From contig JAEWJM010000007.1 of assembly GCA_023386585.1 (NCBI GenBank), positions 1-64,000 on the forward strand: a stretch of 64,000 bases of DNA. The letters are read 5' to 3'. This DNA comes from Bacteroidota bacterium. GTDB taxonomy: Bacteria > Bacteroidota > Bacteroidia > Flavobacteriales > Flavobacteriaceae. Shown here in pieces: positions 17,284 through 26,847 of the stretch. The position numbers and the translations under genes are program-made. Below the pieces are notes generated by a model. That model was given only the letters and a program-made list of their open reading frames with translations, was not told where the DNA came from and ran no database searches. Position 1 is the first letter of the stretch, and each line of letters starts with the position of its first letter.

Positions 17284-19716
17284 ATGTATGTAGTTAAAAG
17301 GAATGGCCAACGCGAGCCGGTAATGTTCGACAAAATCACTGACCGGATCAAGAAATTGTGCTACGGCCTCAACGATCTTGTTGATGCAGTCAAGGTAGCG
17401 ATGCGCGTTATTGAGGGACTTTACGATGGCGTTACCACGTCGGAACTCGACAATCTTGCCGCGGAAACCGCTGCCGCAATGACAATTGCACACCCCGATT
17501 ATGCACAGCTTGCTGCAAGGATCGCCATTTCGAACCTGCATAAGAATACCAAAAAATCATTTTCCGAAACGATGTCGGATATGTACCACTACGTAAATCC
17601 GCGCACGAATCAGCCTTCGCCGCTGTTGTCGGATGAGGTTTACGAAGTGATAAAAGCCAACTCGGCTGTCCTTGATTCACACGTGATCTACAACCGGGAC
17701 TTCAATTACGACTACTTCGGATTTAAGACATTGGAGCGCTCGTACCTGCTCAAAATCAACGGAAACATCGTCGAAAGGCCGCAGCACATGCTGATGCGTG
17801 TTGCTGTTGGAATTCACCTGAATGACCTTGATGCGGTGATCGAGACGTACGACCTGATGTCGAAAAAATATTTTACCCATGCAACTCCGACACTTTTCAA
17901 TGCCGGAACGCCAAAACCGCAAATGTCTTCGTGTTTCCTGCTACAAATGCAGGACGATTCGATCGACGGAATTTACGATACGCTTAAACAAACGGCGAAA
18001 ATCTCGCAGTCGGCTGGAGGAATCGGGCTTTCAATCCACAATGTCCGCGCAACCGGGTCTTACATCCGCGGAACAAACGGCACTTCAAACGGAATTGTTC
18101 CGATGCTTCGCGTTTTTAACGATACTGCGCGTTATGTCGACCAGGGCGGAGGAAAACGCAAAGGAAGTTTCGCCATTTATATCGAAACCTGGCATGCCGA
18201 TATCTTTGAATTCCTCGATTTGAAGAAAAACACCGGAAAAGAGGAGATGCGCGCGCGTGATCTTTTCTTTGCGATGTGGACATCCGATTTGTTCATGAAG
18301 CGCGTTCAGGACGATGCGCAGTGGACATTGATGTGCCCGAACGAATGCCCCGGATTGTACGATATCTACGGCGAAGAATTCGAAAAGCTTTACGAATCAT
18401 ACGAAGCGCAGGGCAAAGGCCGCAAAACCATCCGCGCCCGCGAGCTTTGGGAAAAAATCCTCGAATCGCAAATCGAAACCGGAACACCGTACATGCTTTA
18501 TAAAGATGCCGCGAACCGTAAATCGAACCAGAAAAACCTCGGAACGATCCGCTCGTCGAACCTTTGTACCGAGATCATGGAGTACACCGCGGCCGACGAA
18601 ATTGCGGTCTGCAACCTGGCTTCAATATCGCTTCCGATGTTCATCGAAAACGGCGAATTCAACCACCAGTTGATGTACGACGTAACCAAGCGCGTGACCA
18701 AAAACCTGAACAAGGTCATTGACCGCAATTATTACCCGGTTCCGGAAGCCGAAAACTCGAACATGCGCCACAGGCCGGTCGGATTGGGTGTTCAGGGATT
18801 AGCCGATGCCTTTATTTTGCTTCGCATGCCTTTCACCAGCGACGAAGCCAAAAAGCTGAACCAGGAAATCTTCGAAACGCTTTATTTCGCCGCCGTTACC
18901 GCTTCCATGGAAATGGCTAAGGAAGAAGGCCCGTACTCGACTTTCGAAGGCTCGCCAATTTCAAAAGGAGAATTCCAATACAACCTTTGGGGATTGAAAG
19001 ACGAAGACTTGTCCGGCCGCTGGGATTGGGCTTCGCTTCGCAAGGAAGTCGTTAAGCACGGTGTGCGCAACTCGCTTTTGGTGGCTCCGATGCCAACCGC
19101 TTCAACGTCGCAAATACTTGGCAACAACGAGGCATTCGAGCCTTACACCTCGAATATTTACACCCGTCGTGTGCTTTCGGGCGAGTTCATCGTCGTAAAC
19201 AAGCACCTTTTGGAAGACCTGGTGAAACGCGGTTTGTGGAACGAAAACCTGAAACAGGAAGTAATGCGCCACAACGGATCGGTTCAAAATATCGACGCGA
19301 TTCCGCAGGATTTGAAGGAATTGTATAAAACGGTTTGGGAAATGTCGATGAAAGACATTATCGACATGTCGCGCCAACGCGGATATTTCATCGACCAGTC
19401 GCAGTCGCTGAACCTGTTCATGCAGGATGCAAACTATTCGAAACTCACATCGATGCACTTTTACGCATGGCAGTCGGGATTGAAAACCGGAATGTATTAT
19501 CTCAGGACGAAATCGGCCGTCGATGCGATCAAATTCACAATCAACAACGACAAAAAAGCCGAGCCGATTGCACAAGCTCAGGAAGTTGCCGTGATTACAC
19601 CGGCTGTTGCCGCCCCGGAAGTTGAGGTTCAGGCAATTGCCGCCGATGAATTCCGCGCGATGATCGAGCGTTCCCGTAGCGCCGAACCCGACGATTGCGA
19701 AATGTGCGGATCTTAA
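17284..19716 (+). CDS. nrdA: Ribonucleoside-diphosphate reductase subunit alpha (class I)
   Basis: An 810-residue catalytic subunit that reduces ribonucleoside diphosphates. An ATP-cone lies at the N terminus (VVKRNGQREPVMFDKI). Active-site features are SSCFLLQMQDDSI, the NLCTEI...CNLASI cysteine region, and MPTASTSQILGNNE. The extreme C terminus CEMCGS carries the redox-active cysteine pair. The ATP-cone implies dATP feedback inhibition. It is downstream of nrdB, separated by a repeat copy, and followed by a terminator. Confidence 0.97.
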   Translation: MYVVKRNGQREPVMFDKITDRIKKLCYGLNDLVDAVKVAMRVIEGLYDGVTTSELDNLAAETAAAMTIAHPDYAQLAARIAISNLHKNTKKSFSETMSDMYHYVNPRTNQPSPLLSDEVYEVIKANSAVLDSHVIYNRDFNYDYFGFKTLERSYLLKINGNIVERPQHMLMRVAVGIHLNDLDAVIETYDLMSKKYFTHATPTLFNAGTPKPQMSSCFLLQMQDDSIDGIYDTLKQTAKISQSAGGIGLSIHNVRATGSYIRGTNGTSNGIVPMLRVFNDTARYVDQGGGKRKGSFAIYIETWHADIFEFLDLKKNTGKEEMRARDLFFAMWTSDLFMKRVQDDAQWTLMCPNECPGLYDIYGEEFEKLYESYEAQGKGRKTIRARELWEKILESQIETGTPYMLYKDAANRKSNQKNLGTIRSSNLCTEIMEYTAADEIAVCNLASISLPMFIENGEFNHQLMYDVTKRVTKNLNKVIDRNYYPVPEAENSNMRHRPVGLGVQGLADAFILLRMPFTSDEAKKLNQEIFETLYFAAVTASMEMAKEEGPYSTFEGSPISKGEFQYNLWGLKDEDLSGRWDWASLRKEVVKHGVRNSLLVAPMPTASTSQILGNNEAFEPYTSNIYTRRVLSGEFIVVNKHLLEDLVKRGLWNENLKQEVMRHNGSVQNIDAIPQDLKELYKTVWEMSMKDIIDMSRQRGYFIDQSQSLNLFMQDANYSKLTSMHFYAWQSGLKTGMYYLRTKSAVDAIKFTINNDKKAEPIAQAQEVAVITPAVAAPEVEVQAIAADEFRAMIERSRSAEPDDCEMCGS

Positions 19717-19740
19717 TGTACGTTCATAATTTTCATAGCG

Positions 19741-19772
19741 AAAACAGCCGTCGTCACTGATGGCTGTTTTTT
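19741..19772 (+). terminator. Terminator of nrdBA
   Basis: AAAACAGCC / GGCTGTTTT stem followed by TT, 24 bp after the nrdA stop. Confidence 0.85.
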
Positions 19773-19786
19773 GATTTTACAAATTT

Positions 19787-19885
19787 CTGGAAGCTGATCC
19801 GGCTGTACGCTGTATCTTTTCCAAACCTCAAAGGTTTCAAAAACCTTTGAGGTTTAAAAAAGGATGTCGCTGCCATCCGGGCTAG
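19787..19885 (-). repeat. Dispersed bulged-hairpin repeat, copy 4
   Basis: On the minus strand: TAGCCCGGATGGCAGCGACATCC, stem TTTT...AAAA, then GATACAGCGTACAGCCGG and CAGCTTCC. The loop contains the same palindrome as copies 2 and 7 (19823-19855, arms AAACCTCAAAGGTTT). Confidence 0.88.
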
Positions 19886-19893
19886 GAGTTTTG

Positions 19894-19922
19894 GTTAACA
19901 GTCAACAGTTAACAGTTAACAG
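19894..19922. repeat. Degenerate short-word repeat (GTTAACAG type)
   Basis: Four back-to-back variants of GTTAACA/GTCAACA. A similar run (CTGACAGCTAATAGCT) lies just before the next ORF near 20007. The gap 19886-20027 has no other feature. Confidence 0.6.
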
Positions 19923-20027
19923 AGACTAATAATCACGATCGCTTTCGCCTCGTAAAGTGTAAACCGGAAAACAAAATATTAGTCAATCTCGCTGAAGGCT
20001 GATTGCTGACAGCTAATAGCTTAAAAT

Positions 20028-20255
20028 ATGTCCAAAGAAAAAAAAGGCGTCTATACCGGGCCCATCGAACAGGATAAATTCAACAATTTCTTTTGTGGAG
20101 AATACCTGCTGGATTACAAATATACCATCGCTAATAAATTCAAGGTCGGCGATGTGATCAACATCAAAACGGTAATTGCCAATCCGAGCGACGCCAGCGC
20201 AGGCTGGTATCCGATGAAAAGCAACAATTTTTTTCTCGCGAACGACAAGCCGTAG
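20028..20255 (+). CDS. Small hypothetical protein
   Basis: A 75-residue predicted soluble protein that I do not recognise. It is charged at the N terminus (MSKEKKGVYTGP) and has two short hydrophobic-polar beta-like stretches (EYLLDYKYTIANKF, VINIKTVIANPS). Codon use resembles neighbouring genes, which favours a real gene, but there is no domain, and it sits between repeat-rich stretches. It could be a gene remnant. Confidence 0.45.
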   Translation: MSKEKKGVYTGPIEQDKFNNFFCGEYLLDYKYTIANKFKVGDVINIKTVIANPSDASAGWYPMKSNNFFLANDKP

Positions 20256-20345
20256 GAATTTCGGATTAGATAAAGAATTTGATATTATGATAATTTAGGA
20301 AGCATAAAATCAGGCAATTGGAAAGTTTGAAAATAAGGTAATGGT

Positions 20346-20402
20346 ATTAACCCCGCGCCCTAAACCCTGCGCCGTGAACCCTGAACCCTGCACCCTGAAC
20401 CT
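20346..20402. repeat. Degenerate short-word repeat (CCCTGAACC type)
   Basis: About six units of the form AACCCTGCRCC / GAACCCTG in a row. They remain in frame with the dNTPase, so a longer ORF from 20341 exists only because of the repeat. The gap 20256-20433 holds nothing else. Confidence 0.65.
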
Positions 20403-20433
20403 TCCAGCAACAAACACCAACCACCAACTCATG

Positions 20434-21777
20434 ATGCACTGGGAACAACTGCTTTCGCTTAAACGGCAGGGCGACAAACAAAAGCGTCTCCGCGCCGAGC
20501 AGGACGATACGCGCCTCGGCTTTGAAGTCGACTACGATCGGATTATTTTTTCAGCTGCCTTTCGGAGCCTGCAGGATAAAACGCAGGTGATTCCGCTTTC
20601 AAAAACCGACTTCGTGCACACGCGATTGACGCACAGCCTCGAAGTTTCGGTTGTCGGCCGGTCGATAGGAAGGCTTGTCGGTAAGCAAATAATCGAAAAA
20701 TATCCGCACCTTAAGGAAAGCTATGGCTTCCATATGAATGATTTTGGCGCAATTGTCGCCGCGGCAGCGCTCGCACACGATATCGGCAATCCGCCGTTTG
20801 GCCATTCGGGCGAAAAAGCGATCGGCGAATATTTCAAGACCGGAAAGGGAAGCCAATACCGCGAACAGCTTTCCGATAAGGAATGGCAGGATCTGATTGA
20901 CTTTGAAGGAAATGCCAACGGTTTTTCCGTGCTGACCGGCTCGCGTCCAGGAAATGAGGGCGGACTCCGGATTTCCTACGCCACCTTGGGCGCATTCATC
21001 AAATATCCAAAAGAAAGCCTTCCCAAAAAGCCCACTTCAGGAATTGCAGATAAGAAGTTCGGATTTTTTCAGTCAGATAAGGATTTTTTTCGTGAAGTCG
21101 CAACCGAGCTGGGCCTCATCCCAAACAAAACCGGAAACGATATCGGTTACGAACGGCATCCGCTTGCTTATCTTGTCGAAGCTGCCGACGACATCTGTTA
21201 TACGATAATCGACTTTGAGGACGGAATCAACCTGGGATTGGTGTCCGAAGATTTTGCTTTGGAATACCTGATAAAATTGGTAAAAGATTCTATTGACACT
21301 GCGAAATACAAAACGCTCATCACCAAAGAAGACCGCATCAGTTATTTGCGTGCATTGGCCATCGGAAGCCTGATTAACGATGCTGTTGCCGTGTTTATGC
21401 AAAATGAGCACCTGATCCTCGAAGGAAAGTTTCCATTCGCACTGATGGATAAAAGTAAGTACAAGGCGCAAATGGACGACATAATCAAGCTCAGCGTGCG
21501 GAATATTTACCAGAGCAGGGAAGTTATCGAAAAGGAAATTACCGGCTATCACGTCATCAACAATCTCCTTGACAAGTTCATTACGGCTTATAACAACAAG
21601 CATGACGGAACGCCTACTAACCTCGACAACCTGCTTTTAAAGCTCATACCGGAAAAGCATCATCAGGAGAAGGAAACTTTGTATGGCCGACTGATGCACA
21701 TCTGCCATTTCATTTCCATGCTTACCGACGGGAAAGCTTTGATTTATAATCAGATAATTTCGGCTGAAAATAGTTAA
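20434..21777 (+). CDS. Deoxyguanosinetriphosphate triphosphohydrolase-like dNTPase (HD domain)
   Basis: A 447-residue HD-domain enzyme that splits dNTPs into deoxynucleoside and triphosphate, balancing dNTP pools. HD metal residues are H67 (LTHSLEV) and H115-D116 (AHDIGNPPFGHSGE), with a further EAADDICYTIIDFED. MHWEQLLSLKRQGD at 20434 is chosen because it matches relatives; the ATG at 20431 is next to it, and one at 20341 would add a tail coded by low-complexity repeats. It lies near nrdBA, fitting shared control of dNTP supply. Confidence 0.9.
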   Translation: MHWEQLLSLKRQGDKQKRLRAEQDDTRLGFEVDYDRIIFSAAFRSLQDKTQVIPLSKTDFVHTRLTHSLEVSVVGRSIGRLVGKQIIEKYPHLKESYGFHMNDFGAIVAAAALAHDIGNPPFGHSGEKAIGEYFKTGKGSQYREQLSDKEWQDLIDFEGNANGFSVLTGSRPGNEGGLRISYATLGAFIKYPKESLPKKPTSGIADKKFGFFQSDKDFFREVATELGLIPNKTGNDIGYERHPLAYLVEAADDICYTIIDFEDGINLGLVSEDFALEYLIKLVKDSIDTAKYKTLITKEDRISYLRALAIGSLINDAVAVFMQNEHLILEGKFPFALMDKSKYKAQMDDIIKLSVRNIYQSREVIEKEITGYHVINNLLDKFITAYNNKHDGTPTNLDNLLLKLIPEKHHQEKETLYGRLMHICHFISMLTDGKALIYNQIISAENS

Positions 21778-21825
21778 TTGTTAAAGATTTTAACAATTCT
21801 CCGACTGCAGGTTCAAAAAATATTT

Positions 21826-21833
21826 TAAGTTTG
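21826..21833 (+). promoter_or_regulatory. TAnnTTTG -7 box for the M36 protease
   Basis: TAAGTTTG lies 25 bp before the ATG at 21859. A four-codon ORF (ATG at 21848) ends in a TGA that overlaps that ATG. Confidence 0.5.
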
Positions 21834-21858
21834 TAAACCACTAAAAAATGGACTACGA

Positions 21859-24546
21859 ATGAAAAAAATTACCCTGCTGTTTGTCGCTATATTGCCTTTC
21901 ATTAGCTACTCACAGGCACCTACAGAAAAAATCCAGGCTTACCTCAATGCAAACCACGACAGGCTTGGGCTGACAGCACAGGATGTAACCGGCTGGTTTA
22001 TCGAAAGCGAGGCCAGTTCGAGCAATACAAACATCAACAACTATTACCTGAAGCAGCGCCACGCTGGGATTGAAATATTCCGGGCAGTGTCGAATGTTTG
22101 GGTGAAAAACGGAGAAGTCATCAACATCGGTGACCGTTTTGTCAGCAATGCAGCCGCCAAGGCTAACGCTGTGTCGCCGTCGATTTCTGTTCTCGAAGGC
22201 TTGTCCGATGCAATGGCGCAACTTGGGGCGCAGAATCCGGGTGATCTTCACATCATCTCGACTCAGGGTTCAAGAAACTTCACCATCAGTAACGGCGCTT
22301 TGACAGACGAAGATCCGGTAATTGCCGAGTTGGTTTATCAACCGCTGGACGACAACACGCTTCGTCTTGCGTGGGATTATACTTTTTACACTTCAGATTA
22401 CAAACATCTTTGGAGCGTTCGCATCGACGCGTTGAACGGAAATGTGCTTGATAAGCAAGACATGATCATCTCTTGCACCTATGAAGCTGCGCCTTTGACA
22501 GCATCTGCTTTGGCCGGAAGCGCTTTTACCCGCTCATTTTACAAAGAAAGCAAAAGTTCAATGATGGAAATCCAGGCAGGTTCCTACCGTGTAATTCCTT
22601 ACAATATGGAAAGCCTGAATTTTAGCCCGCGTGAACTCGTTGTTTCACCTGATAATCCAGTTGCATCGCCTTTCGGATGGCACGATACCAATGGTGTGGC
22701 CGGCGCCGAGTATACAATTACCCGCGGCAACAACTCCTATGCGATGGAAGACACTGACGGAGGCAATGGAACCGGTGCAACTGCCAACGGTGGCGCATCC
22801 CTGACGTTCGATTTTCCGTATGGCGGCGTATCAGCACAACCTTCGACTTATGTTGATGCTTCAATAACGAACCTGTTTTATATGACCAACATCATGCACG
22901 ATGTGTGGTTTCAATATGGTTTCAACGAACAAAACGGAAACTTCCAGCAAAAAAATTACAGTGGATTTTCGCAGCCCGGATTTGGTGGCGATGCAGTAAA
23001 TGCCGACGCACAGGACGGCTCGGGCTCAAATCCGCAAAATCTGAACAATGCTAATTTTGCGACTCCTGTCGACGGAAGCAAGCCAAGGATGCAGATGTAC
23101 CTTTGGAACGTTGCTCCTTCGATCCAGCCGCTGACAATAATTTCTCCTGCAGATTTCGCCGGTCCGCGCGATGGCCGCGACAACGTATTCAATCCGGGAC
23201 ACGTAGACATTCCGATTGCACCGGCATTGATTCAGAGTGATCTCGTACTCTACGACGACGGAACGCCTGATGCAGGAACGACCGATAATGCCGATGCTTG
23301 TGGCCCGGCAGTAAATGCAGCCGCCATCAATGGTCATATTGTTGTCATCAGAAGATCGTTGGCCGAAGCTTTGGGAGGTTCACCTTGTACGTTTATCGAA
23401 AAAGTTAAAAATGCGCAAAACGCCGGTGCAACTGCGGCGATCATTGTGAATAATGTGGCTCCGTCCGATACGGTTCCGGCAGGAATCAACATGTCGGGAG
23501 CAGACGCTGCGGTTACAATTCCGGCAATAAGCCTGACCCAGGCAGTTGGCGAAGCCTTGATCGCAAGAATGAAGATCGAAACGGTCAACGGTAAGATCCA
23601 ATTAGGCGAGCCGCCGTATGTTAATGCTGATGGTGACCTTGATAACGGAATTATCGCACACGAATTTGGCCACGGAATTTCAACTAGACTAACAGGCGGA
23701 GCAGGGAATTCAAGCTGTCTTAATAACGCTGAACAGGCAGGCGAGGGCTGGTCTGACTGGTTTGCCCTTATGATGTTTATCAAGCCAACCGATCAACCAA
23801 CTGATGCGCGTACCATTGCCACTTGGGCCGTCAGCCAGACTGCAACAGGTTCGGGAATCAGGAATTTCCCGTATTCAACGGATATGGGCGTTAATCCGCT
23901 GACTTTCGCGGATTCAAACGACACTGAATCTCATAACAGGGGCGAATTCATGACCACTGTGCTTTGGGATCTGACTTGGGCATATATCGACAAATACGGA
24001 TTCGACGCGAACATCTATTCGGGTTCCGGCGGAAACAACAAAATAATGAAGATTGTCATCGATGCAATGAAACTTCAACCGTGCAGCCCCACGTTCATTG
24101 ACTTTAGGAATTCTATTATTGCCGCTGACCAGGCTGCAACAGGCGGGGCAGATTATTGCATGATCTGGACTGTTTTCGCTCGTCGCGGAATGGGAATCAA
24201 TGCCTCTTCAGGTTCGTCGGCAAGCGCTACTGACCAGGTGGAGAACTTTCAGCAACCGCCCGCTGGGCCAAACTGTTCATTGGCAGTCAATTACTTCCAG
24301 CACGATGATCTTATCAGGGTTTATCCGAACCCATCGAACGGAATATTCACAATCAAGGTCAGCCAGTTTAGCGGCAAAGCCAATATAATGGTTACCGATA
24401 TGAACGGTCGCGTTGTATATGATTTGAAAAACAGCGAACTGAATATTGAAAAAACGATCAATCTGAGCGGACTCCAGTCGGGAATGTATCTATTAAAACT
24501 GACCGGCGAAGCGTTGAACTATTCGCAGAAGCTGATTTTGAAATAG
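21859..24546 (+). CDS. Secreted M36 (fungalysin) metalloprotease with PA insert and T9SS type A sorting domain
   Basis: An 895-residue secreted zinc protease. Order of parts: signal peptide (MKKITLLFVAILPFISYS); FTP-type propeptide to about residue 215; catalytic region beginning near 260 (NNSYAMEDTDGGN); a protease-associated (PA) domain of about residues 435-570 inserted into it (DACGPAVNAAAINGHIVVI); the HEFGH zinc site at residues 601-605; EGWSDWF with the third ligand; and a C-terminal sorting domain starting VYPNPSNGIF and ending QKLILK. It degrades extracellular protein or peptides. It converges on dxs with a shared hairpin. Confidence 0.94.
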   Translation: MKKITLLFVAILPFISYSQAPTEKIQAYLNANHDRLGLTAQDVTGWFIESEASSSNTNINNYYLKQRHAGIEIFRAVSNVWVKNGEVINIGDRFVSNAAAKANAVSPSISVLEGLSDAMAQLGAQNPGDLHIISTQGSRNFTISNGALTDEDPVIAELVYQPLDDNTLRLAWDYTFYTSDYKHLWSVRIDALNGNVLDKQDMIISCTYEAAPLTASALAGSAFTRSFYKESKSSMMEIQAGSYRVIPYNMESLNFSPRELVVSPDNPVASPFGWHDTNGVAGAEYTITRGNNSYAMEDTDGGNGTGATANGGASLTFDFPYGGVSAQPSTYVDASITNLFYMTNIMHDVWFQYGFNEQNGNFQQKNYSGFSQPGFGGDAVNADAQDGSGSNPQNLNNANFATPVDGSKPRMQMYLWNVAPSIQPLTIISPADFAGPRDGRDNVFNPGHVDIPIAPALIQSDLVLYDDGTPDAGTTDNADACGPAVNAAAINGHIVVIRRSLAEALGGSPCTFIEKVKNAQNAGATAAIIVNNVAPSDTVPAGINMSGADAAVTIPAISLTQAVGEALIARMKIETVNGKIQLGEPPYVNADGDLDNGIIAHEFGHGISTRLTGGAGNSSCLNNAEQAGEGWSDWFALMMFIKPTDQPTDARTIATWAVSQTATGSGIRNFPYSTDMGVNPLTFADSNDTESHNRGEFMTTVLWDLTWAYIDKYGFDANIYSGSGGNNKIMKIVIDAMKLQPCSPTFIDFRNSIIAADQAATGGADYCMIWTVFARRGMGINASSGSSASATDQVENFQQPPAGPNCSLAVNYFQHDDLIRVYPNPSNGIFTIKVSQFSGKANIMVTDMNGRVVYDLKNSELNIEKTINLSGLQSGMYLLKLTGEALNYSQKLILK

Positions 24547-24565
24547 TAACTGAATCAAGTGAAGA

Positions 24566-24592
24566 AGCCTCGCAGGAATGCGGGGCTTTTTT
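24566..24592 (+). terminator. Terminator of the M36 protease gene
   Basis: AGCCTCGCA / TGCGGGGCT (one G-U pair) around GGAA, followed by six T. It overlaps the dxs stop codon. Confidence 0.85.
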
Positions 24593-26360
24593 ATGCAATC
24601 ATTTCAGCGATCGCTTTTTTAATCCCGGCAACGTCAATTCCGCATTCTGCCTGCTGTTGGCTGATTGTTGCATGTTCAATAAAAACATCCGGAATGCCAA
24701 GCATCTTTATGTTTGGAGAAAAATCATTTGCGAGTGCGTATTCGGCTACCGCACTGCCAAAGCCGCCCGAAACGACTCCGTCCTCAACTGTAATAACCTT
24801 GTTGAACTTTTTGAAAATTGCGGAAAGTAATTCCGCGTCCAGCGGTTTTACAAAAGGAAAGTCGAAATGGGCAATTGAAACATGTGGAAAGTCCGCAATA
24901 GCTGCGATTACATTATTTCCGATAAAGCCGTTCGATAGTATTGCGATTTCATTTCCTTCAGTAAGGCATTCTGCCCTTCCAATTGTGATTTTTTGAAACG
25001 TCTGCTGCCAATCGGTTATCACGCCGCGTCCGCGAGGATAACGTATCGCAATTGGAAAGTTTATTCCGAGTTGGGCAGTGTACATTATATTCCGCAATGC
25101 TACCTCATTTAGTGGCGAATAAATCACCATGTTCGGAATACAGCGCAAATAAGCGAGATCAAATATGCCCTGATGCGTGGCGCCATCTTCTCCGACAAGC
25201 CCGGCGCGATCGAGGCAAAAAATCACCGGTAGATTCTGCAAGGCGACATCGTGAATAACCTGATCATATGCGCGTTGGAGGAAAGTCGAGTAGATGTTGC
25301 AAAAGACGATCATTCCGCGTGTCGCCATTCCGGCCGAAAGGGTTACTGCGTGTTGCTCGGCGATTCCCACATCGAGTGCGCGATCTGGAAGCGCATCCAT
25401 CATGATTTTTAATGAACTTCCGGTAGGCATCGCCGGAGTTATTCCTATTATCTTCTCGTTTTTAAGCGCGAGTTCCAATATGGTTTTGCCGAAAACATCC
25501 TGGAATTTTGGAGGCAGGCCTTGTTCACTTGTTGCGATCAGTTCGCCGGTTGAGCCATCGAATTTTCCGGGTGCATGATATTTAACCTGATTGTCTTCGG
25601 CTTGTCGCAGTCCTTTTCCTTTGGTAGTAATAATGTGCAGAAATTTTGGTCCGGGAACGTTTTTCAGGCGCTCGAGTTCTGATATCAGCAACGGAAGGTC
25701 GTGTCCGTCAATCGGTCCCGAATAATCGAAATTCAACGATTTTATCAAGTTACTTTGGCCAACTTTACCTTCTTTGGCCGCCGTAAAATACTCTTTCAAC
25801 GCACCAACACTGGGATCGATACCGATGGCATTGTCGTTCAGGATTACGAGAAGATTTGCATTGGTCACACCGGCGTGGTTTAAGGCTTCGAAAGCCATTC
25901 CAGAAGCGATTGATGCGTCGCCAATCACCGCAATATGATTTCGCCTGGTTTCACCTTTGAGGTTTGAGGCGATTGCCATTCCCAGCGCAGCCGAAATCGA
26001 GGTTGAGGAATGTCCGGTACCGAATGTGTCGTATTCGCTCTCAGAGCGCTTCGGGAAGCCCGAGATTCCGCCTTTTTGCCTGTTGGTGTGGAACAGATCT
26101 TTACGGCCCGTTAGGATCTTGTGTCCGTACGCCTGATGTCCGACATCCCAAACCAACAGATCGTGCGGCGTGTTGAAGACGTAATGAAGCGCTATTGTAA
26201 GTTCGGTCACGCCCAGGCTTGCGCCGAGATGCCCTTCTTTTACCGAAACAATTTCAATTATAAATTGCCTGAGTTCTGCAGCGAGCTGGATCAATTGTCG
26301 CGTGTCCAGTTTTCTTAATTGTGCGGGATCGTTGATATGTGGCAGCAATTTTTCAGGCAT
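24591..26360 (-). CDS. dxs: 1-deoxy-D-xylulose-5-phosphate synthase
   Basis: A 589-residue TPP enzyme that joins pyruvate and glyceraldehyde-3-phosphate at the start of the MEP isoprenoid pathway. Visible marks are GHLGASLGVTELTIALHYVF, DVGHQAYGHKILTGR, the TPP motif GDASIASGMAFEALNHAG...LNDN, and the transketolase middle domain with DVGIAEQHAVTLSAGMA. The ATG at 26360 (MPEKLLPHI) gives the normal length; the upstream in-frame extension overlaps tadA and is rejected. It is divergent from tadA, with 37 bp between the two starts. Confidence 0.96.
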   Translation of the reverse strand: MPEKLLPHINDPAQLRKLDTRQLIQLAAELRQFIIEIVSVKEGHLGASLGVTELTIALHYVFNTPHDLLVWDVGHQAYGHKILTGRKDLFHTNRQKGGISGFPKRSESEYDTFGTGHSSTSISAALGMAIASNLKGETRRNHIAVIGDASIASGMAFEALNHAGVTNANLLVILNDNAIGIDPSVGALKEYFTAAKEGKVGQSNLIKSLNFDYSGPIDGHDLPLLISELERLKNVPGPKFLHIITTKGKGLRQAEDNQVKYHAPGKFDGSTGELIATSEQGLPPKFQDVFGKTILELALKNEKIIGITPAMPTGSSLKIMMDALPDRALDVGIAEQHAVTLSAGMATRGMIVFCNIYSTFLQRAYDQVIHDVALQNLPVIFCLDRAGLVGEDGATHQGIFDLAYLRCIPNMVIYSPLNEVALRNIMYTAQLGINFPIAIRYPRGRGVITDWQQTFQKITIGRAECLTEGNEIAILSNGFIGNNVIAAIADFPHVSIAHFDFPFVKPLDAELLSAIFKKFNKVITVEDGVVSGGFGSAVAEYALANDFSPNIKMLGIPDVFIEHATISQQQAECGIDVAGIKKAIAEMIA

Positions 26361-26397
26361 ATACAAATGTACAAACCTGAAGTTGTATTTTTGGGAG

Positions 26398-26847
26398 ATG
26401 GTAGACATTTTCACCGACGAATACTTTATGAAGAAGGCTTTCCAGGAAGCCGAAGCCGCCTTTGAAAGGGGCGAAATTCCGATCGGGGCTGTGATTGTTG
26501 TTGGCAATAAAGTGATTGCTCGCAGCCATAACCTTACGGAAACACTCAACGACGTAACCGCGCATGCCGAAATGCAGTCGATCACTGCGGCGGCGAACTT
26601 CCTTGGCGGCAAATACCTGAAGGACTGCACACTTTATGTTACCGTTGAACCCTGCCAGATGTGCGCGGGCGCATTGTATTGGAGCCAGATTTCTAAAATT
26701 GTGTTTGGCGCACGTGACGAGCAGCGCGGATATATTTCGATGGGGACAAAGCTGCATCCGAAGACGAAGGTTGTTTCGGGAGTGATGGAGAAAGAGTGCG
26801 GCGATCTGATGCTTAGGTTTTTTGCGGACAGAAGGAGAAAGCTGTGA
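26398..26847 (+). CDS. tadA: tRNA-specific adenosine deaminase (TadA-like)
   Basis: A 149-residue zinc deaminase that makes inosine at the wobble base of tRNA-Arg(ACG). The active site is H56-A-E58 with C86 and C89 in EPCQMCAGA. Other TadA marks are IPIGAVIV and GARDEQRGY. The ATG at 26398 fits the usual N terminus (VDIFTDEYFMKKA) and sits 4 bp after a TATTTTTG box, suggesting a very short or absent leader. A guanine deaminase of the same fold is less likely given the motifs. Confidence 0.9.
   Translation: MVDIFTDEYFMKKAFQEAEAAFERGEIPIGAVIVVGNKVIARSHNLTETLNDVTAHAEMQSITAAANFLGGKYLKDCTLYVTVEPCQMCAGALYWSQISKIVFGARDEQRGYISMGTKLHPKTKVVSGVMEKECGDLMLRFFADRRRKL

Noticed and set aside
26361..26630. 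Upstream extension of dxs
   Set aside because: It overlaps the tadA coding region on the other strand; the ATG at 26360 gives the normal length.
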